From Symbiodinium natans (Eukaryota; Sar; Dinophyceae; Suessiales; Symbiodiniaceae), in assembly GCA_905221605.1 (NCBI GenBank), contig CAJNDS010002001.1, forward strand, positions 1,005,001 to 1,069,000: a DNA stretch of 64,000 nucleotides. Direction: 5' to 3'. Numbering within the stretch: the stretch's first letter is position 1; every line of letters begins with the position of its first letter. The notes beneath the pieces were generated by a model. That model worked only from the letters and a program-made list of their open reading frames with translations. It searched no databases and had not been told where the DNA came from. Made by a program: the position numbers and the translations under genes. Below are positions 19,660 to 31,440 of this stretch, piece by piece.

Positions 19660-22600
19660 GAGCGTACTCCACTTCGGCAGCCACTCCAGCCAGCTTCTCG
19701 AAGGCCTTGCAGTGGGCTGCGGGATGATCACAAAGCTGATGTGAGATTGAGATGGTGATGCTCTTGCCATGGTGGGCAGAAGTAGGTTCGATGCGTACTT
19801 CGCAATGAGCGAGGAGTGCCAGGAAGTTCCGCAAGCGGCAAAGATCAATCTGCTGGCCTTTGCCATCCTTTCCTCGGGCGACAGGCAAAACAGTGTAGAA
19901 TCTGTTGACTTCTCACACATCTCACCCATTCCTAATTGAGCAATTCATCTAATCATCCAGCCAAGTGGCCAACGGGCTGGTGCCATCGGCGGACAGGCCC
20001 TCTTTCGCCTGTGAAGAGGATGCGTACGAAGGAGGCAAGCAACAGAACTGCCAATGCAGATTCTACCCGTGCAGCCTTCTCCAGCCCTCCCAACTTGATT
20101 TCCCACTTGTCGGGCGTGTCCTGCTTGGATATCTTGGATTTAGATGACGGCCACGGGCATTGAAAGTTGTCTTGCAGGAAACGAGCTGCAAGGTCCACAG
20201 GCTGATAGATCCGCCCACGTAGTGCATTGCGCATGGCATTCGGCTGATCCTTGGAGATCTCAGGACCGGTATCGAAACTTCTACGATAGTTGAAGGCAAC
20301 CAGACAGTCCCCGGCCATGATTTCTTTAAGCATGAAGTGCTTGAAGCCGCCCTTCTCGATTTGCTCCAGCCTCGGGTGACAAACCGAGCCTAAACTTTCT
20401 AAGCCTTCAATGCTCACAACGAGGCGGATGCAGTCTCGATCAGACTGAGCTTGACACGACAGCTCAATCCTCACGATTGGGTTCTCTTCCTAGAGCAGCA
20501 GGATGCACATGGATGCATCTGATGCAAACAAGGATGCTGCTAGCTCAAGGCTTCTCAGGAACACACATCCTTGCGAGGACTCCATGAACTCTTCCCCAAA
20601 TCGGAGACAATCTTTTGTAGTTGGGTCACCTTCATTCAGTCAGGCTTACGATGAAGCAACTTGGAGTACGAGCTCAAACCCCAAGCAAAAAGGAAGCAGA
20701 GCGCAAGGCTGCGATGCAAATGGCCGCTGTGTAGTGACCCGCACAAAACATCTGGGTCCTCACGCCTTGAATCCAGATCTCCGGCATTCAACGAGCTCAC
20801 CCTCACGCAAGTACACGACGTCCTGCACAAAGACTTTAGATCAGAACACCGGGCCCTGTGGCGACTCCACCAACACAGCAGTGGCCTTGGTATGCTCGAT
20901 GATGGCAGAAGCATCACTAGCAAGCATGTGTTCTCCATGCCCGACCTTGCAGAACTCAGAACACGCACCATTGTCGTATTCAGTGTCCAGCAACAACGAT
21001 GCTGTAGTTGATTATGCACATCCTCTGTATATCTTCAAGAAGCTGTTTACTCTTCGCCGCTGAATGCGCTACCTCCATGCGGCATATGGCTAATTATGTC
21101 GGCAACGACAAGCTTTCATGGAGCCCAAGCAACATCGACATGATGCTACTGCACAGAATGGTTGCCTGTGCTGTAGGGGTGAGCGCATCGTTCTAGCTCA
21201 GCTTGTTTTGGCATTCTGGTTTAGGCTGTGGGGGGGTGTCCCAAGACCTTCCAGACCCCACACATCCTAACGAAAGAGTCCATAAACACCATGCACCAAA
21301 CATGCACCCCAGCACACCATAGCCCCCAAAAGTCCTTAAACCCTACACAAAACTGATGCGGGCCTCCCAAGTTCCAGGTGTTCATTTCGAACGTAACGCA
21401 TGGTGTGACACAAGGGCCAACCATTTTCATGCACGGCGGCTTGTTTCGGACACATGGTTGGCACGAGCAAGTGTCTAAAACAAATAGACAAGAAAACGAC
21501 AAACAAATCTAAGGGAAAGCCCACCCACCCACCCTTAAGCCCGAGACCCTAAATACCACCCCAGAACAAACCTCTTCGGCTGGCCTAGACGGACGTGCGG
21601 AACATTGAGAATCACCCGGACCCGAGGAAGCTATGGAGATTTTCAACTTCAGGTCTGTGTCTGGGTTGCAGATACAACGGTTGCTCCCAAGTACATCATC
21701 CTAGACACATTAAAACATCCACACTGACCACTTGCATGCCCTGGTAAAGTCTACGTGGAAATCTAAGCAAAGCGCTCCAAGAATTAACGGTGAACCCTTT
21801 CTTGCCCCGATGAGGAGGTCTGGCTCGTCCTCGCAGACAGCAAACACAAGGACCCTTGCTGCATGATGCTTAGACGCGCCTACCTGTTGGAATTCTCTGC
21901 AAGCGACCCGCTTCAATCCAAGCATGAACATCCGCTGCTTGCTCACATTTGCTCACCATGTGACATGACAGGTGATGACAAAATGATTGATGCAGAGTGT
22001 AATGCTCCGGTCGACGTGCTTAAAATAGGGGGCGGCTTTGCAGCACCTTAATCCCTATCAGAGGATTTCATCAGCTAAAAACACCTTTTATCATGTTTCA
22101 ACATTTGGAGACTTTACTGTCAATGCAGGTTGTAAGACCTGTAGCACATGAACGCAAACCCGTAAAACAGCTTCAAAGCAGGTGCATACCCGTTGTGACT
22201 CCACAGGCTGGTGAGAGGTCTTGTCACTTCCGAATGCACTGGTGAGACATGGGCCATTTGCCAATTTGCTGATATGCTGAGGCTTTCCAGCAGTAGCGTT
22301 TAGGTGGCTGTTTCCACGGCATGCATGCTGATCGGAGAATTGCAACCACATGCAGGCTTCGGCGACTGATGCACTGGCACCATGCACTGGTCTTACCTGT
22401 ACAAATCATCCGCAAAAGGCTTACAGTTACTGCTTCTGCTGCAAACGTATGTCATAGTTCCTGACTGCGACAACAATGTTTGCCAGCTTTTGCTGCACCA
22501 GGCTGATCTCTTGCTGAAGCTCCACACACCGAGGCTTCCCCTTGAACTTAATGGTTTTGGTGTAGGAGATGTGATACAGCTTAGCCATAGCATGGAGCGC

Positions 22601-24835
22601 TTCCATTTCTGCAGTGCTGTCACCTAGCGCAACCAAATTGGCAATCGTTTGAGAGTTCTCTTTGACCTGACAGAATGCTTCTACTTTCCACTGCGTTGGA
22701 TCATCTGGGAAGGTGTCCTCGAACCTTGCCCTTGCACTGACGATCTCTACGTCTTTGAGATGCTTGGCCAGGGTGGGCAAGTACTTGTCTGCGCTATGCT
22801 GCACCCAGCCTTCAATCGCGTTTGTGATAATGATCACGGTCCCTAACGTCTTTGCCAGTTCCAGCAACTTTATGCCTTCAGCTTCTAAGGCCAAGAGATC
22901 CTTCTGGCCAGGTGGCCGAGTAGACTGGATGGCAGAGGTACAAAGGAGTGTGTCGTCCCAATCGAAGATTATCAGGGTGCAGTGTTGCTTCGGCCTGTCC
23001 TCTCTAGACTGGTATACAGCGTCACGTGGCACGGCGTCTGGTGGTGCCGCACGGCCAGCTATTCCCAATCTGAACAGGTACTTGGCCTTCGCTGCCCGCT
23101 CACCCTCCGATTCTGCCTGCGAAGTACCTTCACCAGAACCAGAGTCCCCAGAATCTGAGACACGTGGCGTGTCTCCATCCTCAAAAGTCGAGGCTGTTGG
23201 CGACCCTGTCTCCACGGTGAACTCCGGTTTCAACGACATTGAAAGTACTGAGCAGCACAGATCTGGGCAGCCGCGAGTGCTCGAGACAAAAATGCGAAGC
23301 GCGCAGCAACATATAGCAACGCAAAGCACACAAGCTGACACGCAGACACTCATTCGAGATGGCGAACACGATGACACGAACGCGATGGTTGTACATGCCG
23401 GAGCGTCCGCGGTCCTCAAAGATGAAGGCCACTCCATAAGCTCCCTCACAGAGTCGGAGAGCTGTCGCGACAACCTGGCAGCAAAACAATGCTTGAATAT
23501 TGTTCCATTACATTGTGCATAACGAAAAGATAAGACGAAAGTGAAGGCACCAATCACAAAGTTTAAAGAGCCGCATTGAACATAGATATATCAAAATGTA
23601 AGAACCATGAATTTCGCGGCTCACGCATCTAGATCATTTGCAACTAAACCAACCCCACATACTAGTACAGCATTCGCATCCTCCTTCTTTCAGTCTTCTC
23701 CTTTCTAAGCCTTCTGGCGCAGAGCAAGAAAGAGACTACAAGCTCTGCCTCGGTGTAGGTTGCCTCTGACATCTGCTTTTTGAGGTCCTGCACAAAACAA
23801 GTACAACGGGGAGCTCGATAGACACCGCATACACGCAGCTGAAAACTTGTTGCTTGTGTCCTGGACTAGATGAGCAAGCAGCTCGGTGTCCGTCTGACTG
23901 ACAAACTTGTAGCCCTTGCTGGAAAGCCTGGGCAAAAAGACGCTTAAAAAAGAGCTTGCCATAGAGACAGCAGTTGTCCGCTGGGAAAAATCTGTGGAGG
24001 CGACTGCTCCTTCAGCGCGGCATAGTTCTCGATAACTCCATTGTGCACTACAGCAATGCCTGTCGCGCCAAGGACTGACTCCTAGCCCATCCACAGACTA
24101 GCGACTGATGAGATCCGAACTCGACTCTGCTGTCGTGTGTGGATGTGAGTTGATGTCCGAAGGCTTGCCGTGAGTTGCCCATCTGGTGTGCCTGGGACTG
24201 TCAGAAAGAACACCAACGGCCCTGGTGCACACGAAGTAGGGCCCCCACGCAATGCCCAGCGTTCCAGAAACCTGGTTGCCCGCATGCGCCACTTCCGCCT
24301 CCAAGTTGGAGACCTTGTCGATTCTGTTGGTCTCTGCCCAAGAAACGATGGTTCCGAAGACGTGCGCCGGGCCTTCCCGACCTTCTTGCGGACCTTCAAA
24401 GGAACGCCGGGGCCGCCATGGATGCCGATGCCAGCGGAGTCATATCCACGATATCTTGGTCATAGAGCTTCGTGCATCTAGATTGCAGTCAAATAGACTT
24501 GGATTCCGCACTCGAGTCGTTTAAGCGCGGTTACCAGCAGGGAGGCTGCCTGGCCCATGCTTGCATCAGCAGTGTGTCTGAAACGAGGCCCCTGCGCTGA
24601 TGTCGATGCTACACGGCATATGGGCATGCAGGAGGAAGGAAGCACAAGATGAGATGGGGGCTTGTGGTGGGGGCAGGAGTACAGCCTTCGATTTGGAAGC
24701 AGGCCACGCAACCTCACAGCCTCACAGCCTCACAGCCTCGCAGCCTTCAAATCCGACTTGGCTATTCTTCGTTTTTCTTGCTTTCTGAGCTTTCTGCACC
24801 TCCTTGTCCCCAATGTAGGCAAAAATCCCACACAT
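19660..24835 (-). CDS. GFAT: Glutamine-fructose-6-phosphate aminotransferase, 17 exons, 3' end missing
   Basis: Makes glucosamine-6-phosphate from fructose-6-phosphate and glutamine, the first step of the hexosamine/UDP-GlcNAc pathway, in the cytosol. Exons read: 24835-24800 (MCGIFAYIGDKE, catalytic Cys2), 24549-24512, 24454-24382 (YRGYDSAGIGI), 24331-24249, 24191-24121 (HTRWATHGKPSDINSHPH), 24059-24005 (VVHNGVIENY), 23927-23861 (VSQTDTELLAHLVQ), 23787-23740, 23474-23435, 21858-21776 (EDEPDLLIGARKGSPL), 20945-20886 (ASDASAIIEHTK), 20822-20793, 20489-20458, 20370-20316 (EKGGFKHFMLKEIM), 20249 to about 20080, 19872-19795 (LIFAACGTSWHSSLIAKY), and 19705 to about 19660 (VEVEYA-like). Phases agree through the 14th exon. 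The first 30 residues match the spacing of bacterial GlmS. Donors include GA (after HLVQ, after EGAY) and GC. The rest of SIS1 and all of SIS2 were not found, so the gene is truncated or continues behind a very long intron. Confidence 0.9.
22427..23239 (-). CDS. HAD-superfamily phosphatase, intronless, nested in a GFAT intron
   Basis: A 270-residue ORF from the ATG at 23239. The frame is open further upstream, but that part overlaps the GFAT exon at 23474-23435 in another frame, so I chose the internal Met. After an acidic Ser/Glu-rich N-terminus it has all four HAD motifs: FDWDDTLLCTS (nucleophile and acid Asp), IIITNA (motif II), a Lys in TQWKVEAF (motif III) and VALGDSTAEMEA (motif IV). 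Such enzymes use an aspartyl-phosphate intermediate, and the substrate is unknown. The gene has no introns, while its host gene is cut into exons of 30-80 nt. It lies on the same strand between GFAT exons 9 and 10, which suggests a retrocopy of an mRNA. I found no spliced-leader relic in front of it. Confidence 0.75.
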   Translation of the reverse strand: MSLKPEFTVETGSPTASTFEDGDTPRVSDSGDSGSGEGTSQAESEGERAAKAKYLFRLGIAGRAAPPDAVPRDAVYQSREDRPKQHCTLIIFDWDDTLLCTSAIQSTRPPGQKDLLALEAEGIKLLELAKTLGTVIIITNAIEGWVQHSADKYLPTLAKHLKDVEIVSARARFEDTFPDDPTQWKVEAFCQVKENSQTIANLVALGDSTAEMEALHAMAKLYHISYTKTIKFKGKPRCVELQQEISLVQQKLANIVVAVRNYDIRLQQKQ

Positions 24836-25358
24836 AGAAATCGCCTGCAGCAACAGCTAGAAGAGCCAGGCCCGGGGGCTGTGACAAACACATCAGCTCA
24901 AACTTGGCTCTGCCCAAGCCTCGCAGGGCTTGGAATCTAGATTTGAATTCACTCGAGCCCAAACAATCGGATATCGGGGACCCACTATGCACAGTACGTG
25001 AGGTCACATTCCCATCCATGACTGAGCTGACTGCAACTCTCGACAGATGACAATAATATCAAGTTGCTCACGAACAAACACGAAGCCATCATTGGACCTT
25101 TTTGTAGCTCGCAGCTTGCAATTCTCGTAGAGCTTCCAGCGCTAGAGCTCCCAGCGCTGGCTACGATGTGCACATCATGTCACGCAACCCATCAGAACGG
25201 CAACCATGAGCTGTTGATGTCAGAACTCGGAGCAGGTACAGCATGTTACAACACAACATCACACAAAGTCCAGATCGTCGCACTTAACTTTCTTGTCATG
25301 GACTGGCGCTCTCCGGCAACCTGTGAAACCCATGCTTTAAAATGACGGAAGCATCGCT
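24836..25358. other. Intergenic region between the ankyrin gene and GFAT
   Basis: 523 bp between the stop of the ankyrin gene and the start codon of GFAT on the same strand. No TATA-like box, tandem repeat or further ORF stands out. Confidence 0.5.
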
Positions 25359-25925
25359 TCAGCGAATGCCCTCTCTGGCGGTCTTGCCAGTCTCATTAAC
25401 TATTGTATCATCTGCACCCTGGCGCAATGCACATAGCAACGCGACATCCGGCACAAGCTCCAAGCAAGTGCAGCTAGACAACTGCAGTCTCATGTAGAGC
25501 CTTCTCAATGAAATACTCCGCAATGTCTGCATAGCCATATGCGAAAAGGAAGTGCAGACCCGTATTGCCTTGCACAGCAAAGAACTGAGTCATGAAGAGC
25601 ATCGCGCGCTCCCGTGATTTGGGCTGCTTGCCTTTCAGGTTTTGTGCATCCATGTCGCCACCATACTTGATGGCCTGAGCTTGGTTCCATGAGCTCAACA
25701 CAAGCACTAGCCGCATCACAGCCTCATCCAAGTCTCTGGCAAGCTTGCATATTCGCTTGTTGCCATTTTGGCAAGCAACATGAAAGAGTCGATTGCCTCG
25801 GACAGAAAAGGCCATGAAACATATACCCACAAGTTTCTCCTCAGTTCTCAAGATCTGTTGAGTAGCAAACCAAACGAATCTGCATAATCTGGGTTGAAGC
25901 CAGCCAAAAGAGCTGCCTCCACTTC
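25359..25925 (-). CDS. Ankyrin-repeat protein gene, 3' exons
   Basis: Five exons join with consistent phase: 25925-25871 (GFNPDYADSFG), 25796-25741 (NRLFHVACQNGNKRICKL), 25674-25632 (YGGDMDAQNLKG), 25568-25501 (NTGLHFLFAYGYADIAEYF), 25418-25359 (GADDTIVNETGKTAREGI, then a stop). These form about three ankyrin repeats, with NTGLHFLFAYGY in the place of the usual TPLHxAxxxG core. This is a protein-interaction module conserved in protists. Donors are GT once and GC three times, and all acceptors are AG|G. Introns are 74-82 bp (five exons, four introns), far shorter than in the EF-hand gene. The upstream exons are uncertain. The transcription unit points at GFAT on the same strand. Confidence 0.82.
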
Positions 25926-27485
25926 CTTATGCCTGCACCATCATGCAGCAGCTGCAACACGGGACGGCACACGAACAAGCTGTGGCCGTCCATGCGGATT
26001 GTTTCGATCATCAGGTTTTGCTCTCCATAGTTGCTTGACATCGATTTCATGTGCTAGAGGCCCTCCCAAGGCCTGCCATGTCTGGCTGCACTGTACACCT
26101 GTCAACTTCTTTCGTTTTCTTACACGAAACCTGCTCCTGGCAATACTCGCATCATGCTAGGAATTCCAGGCATTCTTCGCGCCTGTCGAGGATCTAAAGA
26201 CATCTCTTCCTCGGACTGTTCCCTCACCGCACCTTTTGATGTCAAAGTTGGTCAGCGGCTTAATTAGACATGCTTGCAAGCCTTTGCCATTACGGTGCCT
26301 GGTGGCGGTGGCGGGGTCCTACTTGGCTCAGCAGATGGCGCAAACCTCAAAGGCTCAAAGGTGATACAGGGATGCACATTTTCATACCCACATGGCAAGC
26401 AAGGGCTCAGACGCATCGAAGGCCGCTGCCATGACAGCTTTCTGCTTGCGCCTATCAGCCTGCTTTACACACCGTTTCATGTGCAAGTGACAATGCTTCT
26501 TGTTGCGGCCTCTCGACGTTGAAGCGGCTGGCTGTGCGTGATACCTCGGCGCGCATAAGAGCATGCAAAGCCAGGCTCGGGCCACGCCTATACAGCGGCT
26601 TGGCACCAGGCCATGCTCGTACAAGCTTCCAAGTTCAGCTATGCGAGCTGAACCCACCTTACAAGCTGCTTTCAACCTGTGTGCCTCCAGTCTGCCCCTA
26701 ATTGCCCCTCACATCAAGCCCATGAATTGAGCCTAGCCACGGAAGAACTAGCATCATACAGCGAGGCAAAGTCAGAAGACCGCGCAGACGGCTCCGGCGT
26801 ATAGAAGGTGGAAGTCCTCGACACCAACCATTTACAATCGACACAGTGTGCTATGAGAGCGCGGTTCATCATCCTGGCACTCAGATCAGGAAACGGACCG
26901 GATGGATACGCGCCACAGACGGCAGCCTGCATGACAAGTAGTGCAAGCTAAATCAATTTCTCATGCACATGGGCCAACGAAACAGCATCCCAGACAATCT
27001 CAATGGCTAAGGGGACATGTCCACATGCACTCCGTGCCCAAGCCTCTGCAGGAGTGGGCGTGTATATTCGCCCTGAGCCGATGCTCCTGAGAGCTAACTG
27101 GAAAGATGATTTGCCGGTGCAATTAGAATCGGGAGTAGGGAGCATACAGTCACCACTGCGCATCACACATGTTCGTAACCAGGGGGCGTTCTTTATTCGA
27201 ATTCCGCTCTGTCCCGAAGTTCCTCTGGGGCGGCGTAGCTTTTCACCATTTTGCCGCACGGATTCAGATCCACGTAAATATGGAGCCCTTCTGGGCGGAC
27301 CTCTATGGGTCGCGTCTGGACCATCCTGGACTTTTGGGCCGCGCTGGACCCCCTATGGACCACCCTTAGGCTTCTGAGATTTGCAAAGGCAGCAACCCTC
27401 ACTGGGCTGTGCTGCATCTTCGTGGGCCCCTATGCACCATAGTTAGCCCTTGCACGCTTCGCCCTTGTCGGTCTGCCTTTGAAGA
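25926..27485. other. Mixed region, no confident gene apart from one possible exon
   Basis: Both strands carry short open segments. A minus-strand stretch at 25926-26050 is open (YGEQNLMIETIRMDGHSLF) and lies in front of the first ankyrin exon, but the phase does not fit. The rest shows no recognisable motif. Confidence 0.35.
26395..26515 (-). CDS. Possible upstream exon, Lys/Arg-rich
   Basis: A minus-strand open stretch with a basic amphipathic look (KHCHLHMKRCVKQADRRKQK followed by AVMAAAFDASEPLLA) that could be an exon of the ankyrin gene. There is no homology I can name and the splice sites are not fixed. Confidence 0.3.
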
Positions 27486-27490
27486 GAAAT

Positions 27491-27495
27491 GACTC

Positions 27496-27566
<71 letters not shown>
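27491..27566. repeat. (GAT)n microsatellite
   Basis: About 25 GAT triplets, giving false poly-His and poly-Asp frames. Confidence 0.95.
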
Positions 27567-28560
27567 GCCAGTGTATGAACGCGATTTTCCCCATCCTGAT
27601 ATGTTGTCATGAAACGGGGCTAGAACTAACCTTTGTGGTTTTACGTCTCCACTTCTGAGAGTAGGTTTCAGGCAACGTCCAGAGCCAGGCAGAGGATTGT
27701 GCAAGTGTGTAGGGCGAGGGGGGGGGGGGGGGGCACACTCTGCAGTTGCTCATCAACCTTGGCAGCTTCAAGCTATGTTAGAATCCTAAACCGTAAAGCC
27801 TCGAGTCCTAAACCCCCAGAAACCCCTGGACCCTCGACCCTTAAGCCGAGCATCCTAAACCCTAAACCCTGGAAAACCTGGGACCATCCACCCTAAAGTC
27901 TGGCATCCCCCGAGACCATCCGAAACCCGAAAACTCTGGAATCCACAACCCTCATACCATGCTGAACCCTACATAACCCTAGAAGCCTGCACCATAAGCC
28001 CTGCTAGCAGGCTGATTTACTGGGACTGTTTTTCGGATTTTTATTCGGGCCACCAGACGGTTTCTTGCACTCTCCATGTCAACGCCGAAAACTGCGACAG
28101 GCGTGTCATTTCTGTCACGCCGCTTATAGCTCCGTTGTTCGTCAATGCCTTGATTTTGACGCCGTGATGTGTCATCGTTTCTGATCATGGCTGAAACTAT
28201 GCTGAGCAATACGGCACGCGTGGCATTTCCTGTCATAGCAATACAGGCTTGTCTTGTGTTTACATGCCCAGGTTTTTGACTCATCGACGGTCCTGCTCAT
28301 ACACGCCTGCCACAGTAGTCGGCATTGACATGACAAGCGCAAGGAAGCTTTTGTGCTGGCTGACCCGCATTAAAACCCGAAAAGAGGCCATTTAATCGAA
28401 CCTGTTAGCCAAATGCTAGAATTGAGCATTCCATGATGCTCTGACGTCCTCCCGGACAGATTGCTTCGAGAACTCCGCGCCGATCCGGCTGCCGACCCTG
28501 CTGACACACATCATTGCATATCACTCCGCAATCCATCAGCCGATCTTGCACCGTTCTTTT
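27567..28560. other. No gene; decayed telomere-like words
   Basis: There is a 14-base G-run near 27719-27733 and degenerate CCCTAAA words at 27780-27990. No coding signal was seen. Confidence 0.5.
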
Positions 28561-28569
28561 GCTAGACTG

Positions 28570-28709
28570 AAGGCGCGAGAGAGAAAGAGAGAGAGCGAGA
28601 GAGAGAAAAAAAAAATGTAGAGAAAGAGAGAAAAAGAGAGAGAGAGAGAGGGAGTCGCAGGGAGAGAGCAAGAGAGAGATACATGTATGCGTGCGTATAC
28701 GTATATAAA

Positions 28710-28753
<44 letters not shown>

Positions 28754-28790
28754 CTGTATGTGTATATGTATATGTATATGAGAGAGCAAC
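28570..28790. repeat. GA-rich block followed by (TATATG)n
   Basis: GAGAGA/GAAAGA repeats at about 28575-28680, then about 12 TATATG/GTATAT units to about 28780, immediately left of the inverted-repeat element. Confidence 0.9.
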
Positions 28791-28917
28791 CTTTCGGGTC
28801 TGTTTAGCTCATGTATTTCTTGAATATATAGAAAAGACCCAATATAACTCAAAAAGATAAGCCTTTTCAATCCGTAAAAGGGATTTTCGGATTTAAGTAT
28901 CATAAATAATTCAAAAG

Positions 28918-28944
28918 GGGGCCATTAGAATTTCTAATGGCCCC
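28918..28944. repeat. 27-bp palindrome near the left end of copy A
   Basis: GGGGCCATTAGAA, one T, then TTCTAATGGCCCC: 13-bp perfect arms between the outer and inner inverted repeats. Confidence 0.9.
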
Positions 28945-29744
28945 AGTGGAATTATTTGGTCACCCCCCCCCCCCCCATGATCCACACCTGGTTTTCCTGT
29001 CTTCGTCTGTGTCTGATGTTCTGCTTTTCCTCGGAAAAACGCTCTATTATATTATCCCCTATAAAAACACTAGTGTTTTTATGTGCATGTTGCTTCTGAA
29101 ACTTGTGTCTTGCGGCTCCATAAAATTTTAGAAGGGCAGCCTTAAGAATTTTAAGGCTTTTCAGGGGGTTTTTTAAATTTAATGATCTGCGGAAGGCACC
29201 GGGGCTTCCCAGACCATTTCAAACCTTAAAACACTTTAAGCGGCAGGCCTTTTAAAGCTTCAAGAGCGTAAGGATAAAAATTTTCAGGATCTAAAGATTT
29301 TTAAAAGGCTTCGCCCTTTAAAACCTCCAACTTTTATCCCTTAAAATTCTAAAAATACCCAAAAACTTTAAAAGTGCAGCCGTTTTAAAATTAAGGAAGT
29401 TGGATTTAGAATTGAACATCCTCAAACCTTAAACTTGAAAAGGACAGCCATTACAACTGTAAGAATTTCAGGGTTGTAAGGACTTGTAAAATTTACATCG
29501 TCTGGGGAAGCACCGGAGCTTCTCCAGACCAATTGACAACTTTAAAAACCCTAAAATCCTAAAAGGGCAGCCACTTATAAGAATTTAAGGTTTTTAAACG
29601 GCTTGAAACCTTTCAAACCCTGAGAATGTTTTAAACAGAAGTTTGAGGATTTTGATATGATTTTAAGGACTTTAAAAGTTAAGACGGTCTGGGAAGCCCG
29701 GTGCCTTCCTAGACCATTCAAATTTCTAAATGTTTTTGAAAACA

Positions 29745-30745
29745 TGGTCTGGGGAAGCCCCGGTGCCTTCCCCAGATCATTTAAATTTGTAACACCCTTC
29801 ACCCTAAAAACCAAACCCGAAACCCTTAACACTAAACCCTAAACCCTAAGCACTAGACCCCAAACACTAACCCTAAAAACGTAACACTAAGCCCGTAGCA
29901 CAAACCCCAAACACTTTAACACGAAACCCTAAACACTTAAGCACTAAACCCTAAACTCCAAACCCTAAACACTTAAACACTACACCCTAAAACTAAACCC
30001 TAAGCATTACACACTGAGCCCTACACACTAAACCCTGAACACTAAACCCTAAGCCCTAAACAGAAGGATTTTTAAAGTTGTCAATGGTCTGGGGAAGCCC
30101 CGGTGCCTTCCCCAGATCATTTAAATTTGTAACACCCTTCACCCTAAAAACCAAACCCGAAACCCTTAACACTAAACCCTAAACCCTAAGCACTAGACCC
30201 CAAACACTAACCCTAAAAACGTAACACTAAGCCCGTAGCACAAACCCCAAACACTTTAACACGAAACCCTAAACACTTAAGCACTAAACCCTAAACTCCA
30301 AACCCTAAACACTTAAACACTACACCCTAAAACTAAACCCTAAGCATTACACACTGAGCCCTACACACTAAACCCTGAACACTAAACCCTAAGCCCTAAA
30401 CAGAAGGATTTTTAAAGTTGTCAATGGTCTGGGGAAGCCCCGGTGCCTTCCCCAGATCATTTAAATTTGTAACACCCTTCACCCTAAAAACCAAACCCGA
30501 AACCCTTAACACTATACCCTAAACACTCAGCACTAGACCCCAAACACTAACCCTAAAAACGCAACACTAAGCCCGTAGCACAAACCCCAAACACTTTAAC
30601 ACGAAACCCTAAACACTTAAGCACTAAACCCTAAATACTAAACCCTAAACACTTAAGCACACCCTAAAAAACTAAACCTTAAACATCACACACTAAACCC
30701 TACACACTAAACCCTGAACACTAAGCCCTAAACCCTAAACAGTAA
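29745..30745 (+). repeat. 340-bp tandem repeat, three units
   Basis: Units start at 29745, 30085 and 30425 at exactly 340-bp spacing, each with TGGTCTGGGGAAGCCCCGG. Units one and two appear identical over most of their length; the third is shorter and more diverged. Each is a hairpin followed by CCCTAAA-like words. The related block in copy B (51825-52400) has about two more diverged units. Confidence 0.92.
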
Positions 30746-30968
30746 ACCCCAAAGCCGGAACCTCAAGCCCTACTAAATCTAAACCTGAAACCAAAAACCC
30801 GTCAGGGCTTCAGATGCTTACTGTTTGGATTTTAGAGTTTAGGGTTTTATTTGGTTTAGGGTTTTAGCCAAGCCGCTTGACCCTAAACCCTAAACCTAAA
30901 CCCTCGACCCTAAACTTAACACTCAACCCTAAACACAAAACACTAAACCCTGAAACCCTAAACACTAC

Positions 30969-31440
30969 ATTTCCAGAAAAAATCTGGAGTACTCGGGCCC
31001 CGGACTCCAGACTCCAGATTTCCAGAAAACAATCTGGAGTACCAGGGCCCGGACTCCAGACTCCAGATTTCCAGAAAACATCTGGAGTTCCGGGGCCCCG
31101 GACTCCAGACTCCAGATTTGCAGAAAAAATCTGTACCCGGGGCCCCAGACTCCAGACTCCAGATTTCCAGAAAAGATCTAGAGTACCCGGGCCCCGGACT
31201 CCAGACTCCAGATTTGAAGAAAACAATCTGGAGTACCAGGGCCCCGGACTCCAGACTCCAGATTTCCAGCAAAATCTGGAGTACCCGGGGCCCCGGACTC
31301 CAGACTCCAGATTTCCAGAAAAAAATCTGGACTACCATTACAGACTCCAGAATCTGAAGTCTGGAGTCTGGAGGTGCTCCAAATTTTTTCTGGAAATCTG
31401 GAGTCTGGAGTCTGGACATCTGGAGTCTGGAGTCCCCCCC
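30969..31440. repeat. CTCCAGA / TCTGGAG hairpin array, copy A
   Basis: About eight units of roughly 50 bp, each with ACTCCAGACTCCAGATTTCC, an A-run, AATCTGGAGTAC and a CCGGGGCCCCGG palindrome, then a switch to the reverse orientation near 31340. The whole block can fold as nested hairpins. Open frames across it are artefacts of the repeat. Confidence 0.92.

Noticed and set aside
22713-23522. 269-codon plus-strand ORF
   Set aside because: Antisense shadow of the HAD gene; no motif of its own.
23240-23557. N-terminal extension of the HAD protein
   Set aside because: The open frame overlaps the GFAT exon 23474-23435 in another frame and has a Cys-rich, non-HAD look; the Met at 23239 is a better start.
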